A DNA stretch of 10,466 bases from Gammaproteobacteria bacterium RBG_16_57_12 (GTDB lineage Bacteria > Pseudomonadota > Gammaproteobacteria > RBG-16-57-12): positions 1 through 10,466 of the forward strand of contig MGXL01000137.1 of NCBI GenBank assembly GCA_001801365.1, in the 5' to 3' direction. The notes under the pieces are model-generated. The model had not been told where the DNA came from. It saw only the letters and a program-made list of their open reading frames with translations, and searched no databases. This document shows, piece after piece, positions 7,419 through 10,466 of the stretch. Numbering within the stretch: the first letter of the stretch is position 1; every line of letters begins with the position of its first letter. The translations under genes and the position numbers were made by a program.

Positions 7419-8522
7419 TTAGAGTTCGGTGGTCATTTGCAAACTCAGGCCCCGTGTGCTGCTGCCGGCCATGGCGGTCATGTCCAGGCGAAATATATCC
7501 CAGCGCATCCCGATGCCGAAGGTGGCGGTACCCGATTCACTGTCGTTGATATTTTCTCCAAAGCCGGCACGCAATGTCAGCCAGTTCAGGAGCTGGTAAT
7601 CACCGCCGATGGCGATGACCTGGCTGCGCTTCATAAATCCGATCGGGGAATTGTTGGTCAGGTCGATATCACCACTTATGCTGCCCTTATCAAAAAAATA
7701 GGTGGCGCCCACCCGGGCCTGAGGTCCCATCTTGGCCGTTATCACATCGCCTTTTATTTTGCTCGGTATCAGGTTTTGTACAGTGACGCCCCAGGCCCAG
7801 ACATTGCCGAATGTCTGGGCGATACCCAGGTCCATGGTTACGGCTCCGCTGGAACGGCCTTCACCATAGCTGGTATCCAGTGTGGCGCTCGTCAGAGGAT
7901 CATTGCGCTCATAGATCTTGCCGATCATCGCCTTGGGCGTCAGCCCCACGACAAGCTCGCCCAGGTCGCGCAGGATACGAAAGCGCATCTTTTCCGAAAA
8001 TGACACCCCGGCTTCGATGACGTTGATGCCCTGCACCTGCAAGGTGGAGTTGTAAGGCGGTGAGGCCGTAAGATCACCCGGATCGGCATTTACCCGCGCA
8101 CCGACTACGGAATAATTTTTGATATGGATGGCCGCGCTGCCCTCGACCTCACCCAGCACAAAGGCCCCTGCGGTGTGATGTTGCTTGATCGCCCATCGAC
8201 CATCCAGCGCTGTCAGCAGTGAACGCGCCTGTGCATCATTTCCGCCGGCAACCGCCGCCTGAAACTGATCGAGGGTATCCAGCAAATCATCGGGGTCTTC
8301 GGTCAATATGGAGGCCGACGGGAAAATGACGGTCATTTCCTTGGTGGGCCGAACGGTGATCATCAGGGCGGGATTACCGAATACGGTGGTGCGGGTGGAA
8401 GTCGCCACGCCCGCGCCGCCACGCGCCTGTGACTCGGTGTCATACACGCCATAAGGCGCACACCACGCCTCACCGGCCACCGTCAGACACAGGATTACCG
8501 GGATAATGTTACGTACGCTCAT
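7419..8522 (-). CDS. Exported TraF-like (TraF_2 family) outer-membrane protein, copy 2
   Basis: Predicted beta-barrel-type envelope protein, 367 residues, about 50 shorter than its convergent neighbour. A signal peptide (about 1-22, MSVRNIIPVILCLTVAGEAW then CA) is followed by GGAGVA and an asparagine-proline motif (VFGNPAL), then amphipathic strands up to the C-terminus MTTEL. It aligns by eye with copy 1: both have DDL repeats, a DAQA segment, an amphipathic linker ending in I-KN or IAN, an SSG-DLG block and a final set of strands (ATFGIGMRW here, LGFGLTL there). Unlike copy 1 it does not end in Phe. The open frame continues upstream to 8885, but the ATG at 8522 is preferred because it opens the signal peptide and has AAGGTGAGG just before it. 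Function is unknown; the TraF name reflects family labelling only. Confidence 0.8.
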   Translation of the reverse strand: MSVRNIIPVILCLTVAGEAWCAPYGVYDTESQARGGAGVATSTRTTVFGNPALMITVRPTKEMTVIFPSASILTEDPDDLLDTLDQFQAAVAGGNDAQARSLLTALDGRWAIKQHHTAGAFVLGEVEGSAAIHIKNYSVVGARVNADPGDLTASPPYNSTLQVQGINVIEAGVSFSEKMRFRILRDLGELVVGLTPKAMIGKIYERNDPLTSATLDTSYGEGRSSGAVTMDLGIAQTFGNVWAWGVTVQNLIPSKIKGDVITAKMGPQARVGATYFFDKGSISGDIDLTNNSPIGFMKRSQVIAIGGDYQLLNWLTLRAGFGENINDSESGTATFGIGMRWDIFRLDMTAMAGSSTRGLSLQMTTEL

Positions 8523-8527
8523 GATCG

Positions 8528-8536
8528 CCTCACCTT
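8528..8536 (-). promoter_or_regulatory. Ribosome-binding site that fixes the start of TraF-like copy 2
   Basis: On the minus strand AAGGTGAGG ends 5 nt before the ATG at 8522. The upstream in-frame extension to 8885 would run through the divergent promoter region and into the oppositely oriented small gene, and it lacks a signal peptide at its own start. Confidence 0.8.
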
Positions 8537-8549
8537 GAAGATTCGCCCA

Positions 8550-8579
8550 ATAGTACAGATCATGCCATGACTCATGCAA
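8550..8579 (-). promoter_or_regulatory. Candidate promoter of TraF-like copy 2
   Basis: On the minus strand TTGCAT (8579-8574) is followed 18 bp later by TACTAT (8555-8550). Initiation near 8544 would give a leader of about 20 nt containing the ribosome-binding site. The match is only 3 of 6 and 4 of 6 to consensus, so position is the main support. Confidence 0.3.
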
Positions 8580-8735
8580 CTGCACGCTGACCTCCGGCCA
8601 GATCGATCGGCCAGGCAGCCCAGGTATTGCTGAAAATGAAAGTGCCGGGCGTGCTGGCGGGCGACGATTTCCGGCAAGAAAACAAACCGTTTCCGGATTA
8701 AGCCCTGCATACAATAACTGTGGGTTTACAGCGTC

Positions 8736-8741
8736 TATACT
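8736..8741 (+). promoter_or_regulatory. Candidate -10 element 6 nt before the small gene
   Basis: TATACT matches the -10 consensus at 5 of 6 positions and ends 6 nt before the ATG at 8748, so initiation would coincide with the start codon. I see no Shine-Dalgarno sequence before this ATG and no good -35 hexamer at 16-18 bp. Confidence 0.3.
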
Positions 8742-8954
8742 ATTTTTATGGCTGAAATTGCTTTGACTATTCGCGTGGAATGCGATGCTGGCTATCGTGG
8801 AGAGGAGACCCCGCGCCGCTTTTTCCTGGGGGAATGCGAGGTCGAGGTGATCAAAGTCGTTGATCGCTGGCTCGACCCCGGGCACGGCTACTTCAAGGTA
8901 CGCGGTAACGGAGACGTTATATATCCTGCGCCAGGATTTTCACAAAGGTGATCT

Positions 8955-8971
8955 ATGCAGAGTGAACGCGG

Positions 8972-8975
<4 letters not shown>
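8955..8975 (+). promoter_or_regulatory. Six-codon minigene whose stop overlaps the next start (ATGA)
   Basis: ATG at 8955 opens the reading MQSERG and stops at TGA 8973-8975, overlapping the ATG of the carrier protein-ligase gene at 8972 as ATGA. AAAGGTG at 8944-8950 precedes it as a plausible ribosome-binding site, whereas the large gene has only a weak one. It could serve translational coupling. An ORF this short could easily be chance. Confidence 0.3.

Positions 8976-10466
<1,491 letters not shown>

Noticed and set aside
8523..8885. 121-residue N-terminal extension of TraF-like copy 2
   Set aside because: It runs through the promoter region and antisense to the small gene. The ATG at 8522 has a ribosome-binding site and signal peptide.

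Overview
The window reads as a chromosomal segment of a moderately GC-rich gammaproteobacterium. The best taxonomic marker is a full-length UvrD whose sequence follows the Escherichia coli protein closely from end to end. I cannot place it below class. I see no rRNA, tRNA, CRISPR array, insertion sequence, prophage gene or attachment site.

Layout, left to right. (1) 63-821 (+): exported alpha-type carbonic anhydrase, closed by a strong intrinsic terminator at 844-870. (2) 961-1173 (+): a small conserved soluble protein of unknown function, followed closely by uvrD at 1247-3406 (+), with a weak hairpin between them. (3) 3382-5727 (-): a membrane-anchored PAS-PAS-GGDEF-EAL cyclic-di-GMP enzyme whose 3' end overlaps the uvrD 3' end tail to tail by 25 bp. 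(4) 5728-6154: about 430 bp without a convincing gene, holding the divergent promoter regions. (5) 6155-7411 (+) and 7419-8522 (-): two exported outer-membrane-type proteins of the TraF-like (TraF_2) family, convergent, 7 bp apart, and recognisably paralogous along their whole length. (6) 8748-8985 (+): a small conserved gene that looks broken by a single extra base. (7) 8972-10466 (+): the start of a large gene joining an N-terminal acyl carrier protein domain to a fatty acyl-AMP ligase-type adenylation domain. It runs off the window's right edge.

Most genes are independent housekeeping or accessory functions: CO2/bicarbonate interconversion in the periplasm, DNA repair, c-di-GMP signalling, and envelope proteins. 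The least ordinary part is 6155-10466. It contains the TraF-like tail-to-tail pair, then a frameshifted small gene, a 10-bp-period repeat and a six-codon minigene packed against the start codon of the carrier protein-ligase fusion. A second pattern is that uvrD and the broken small gene both carry a -10-like hexamer exactly 6 nt before their ATG, which would give leaderless mRNAs. No clear new multi-gene system is visible. The carrier protein-ligase gene may be the first gene of a lipid or natural-product cluster that continues beyond the window.
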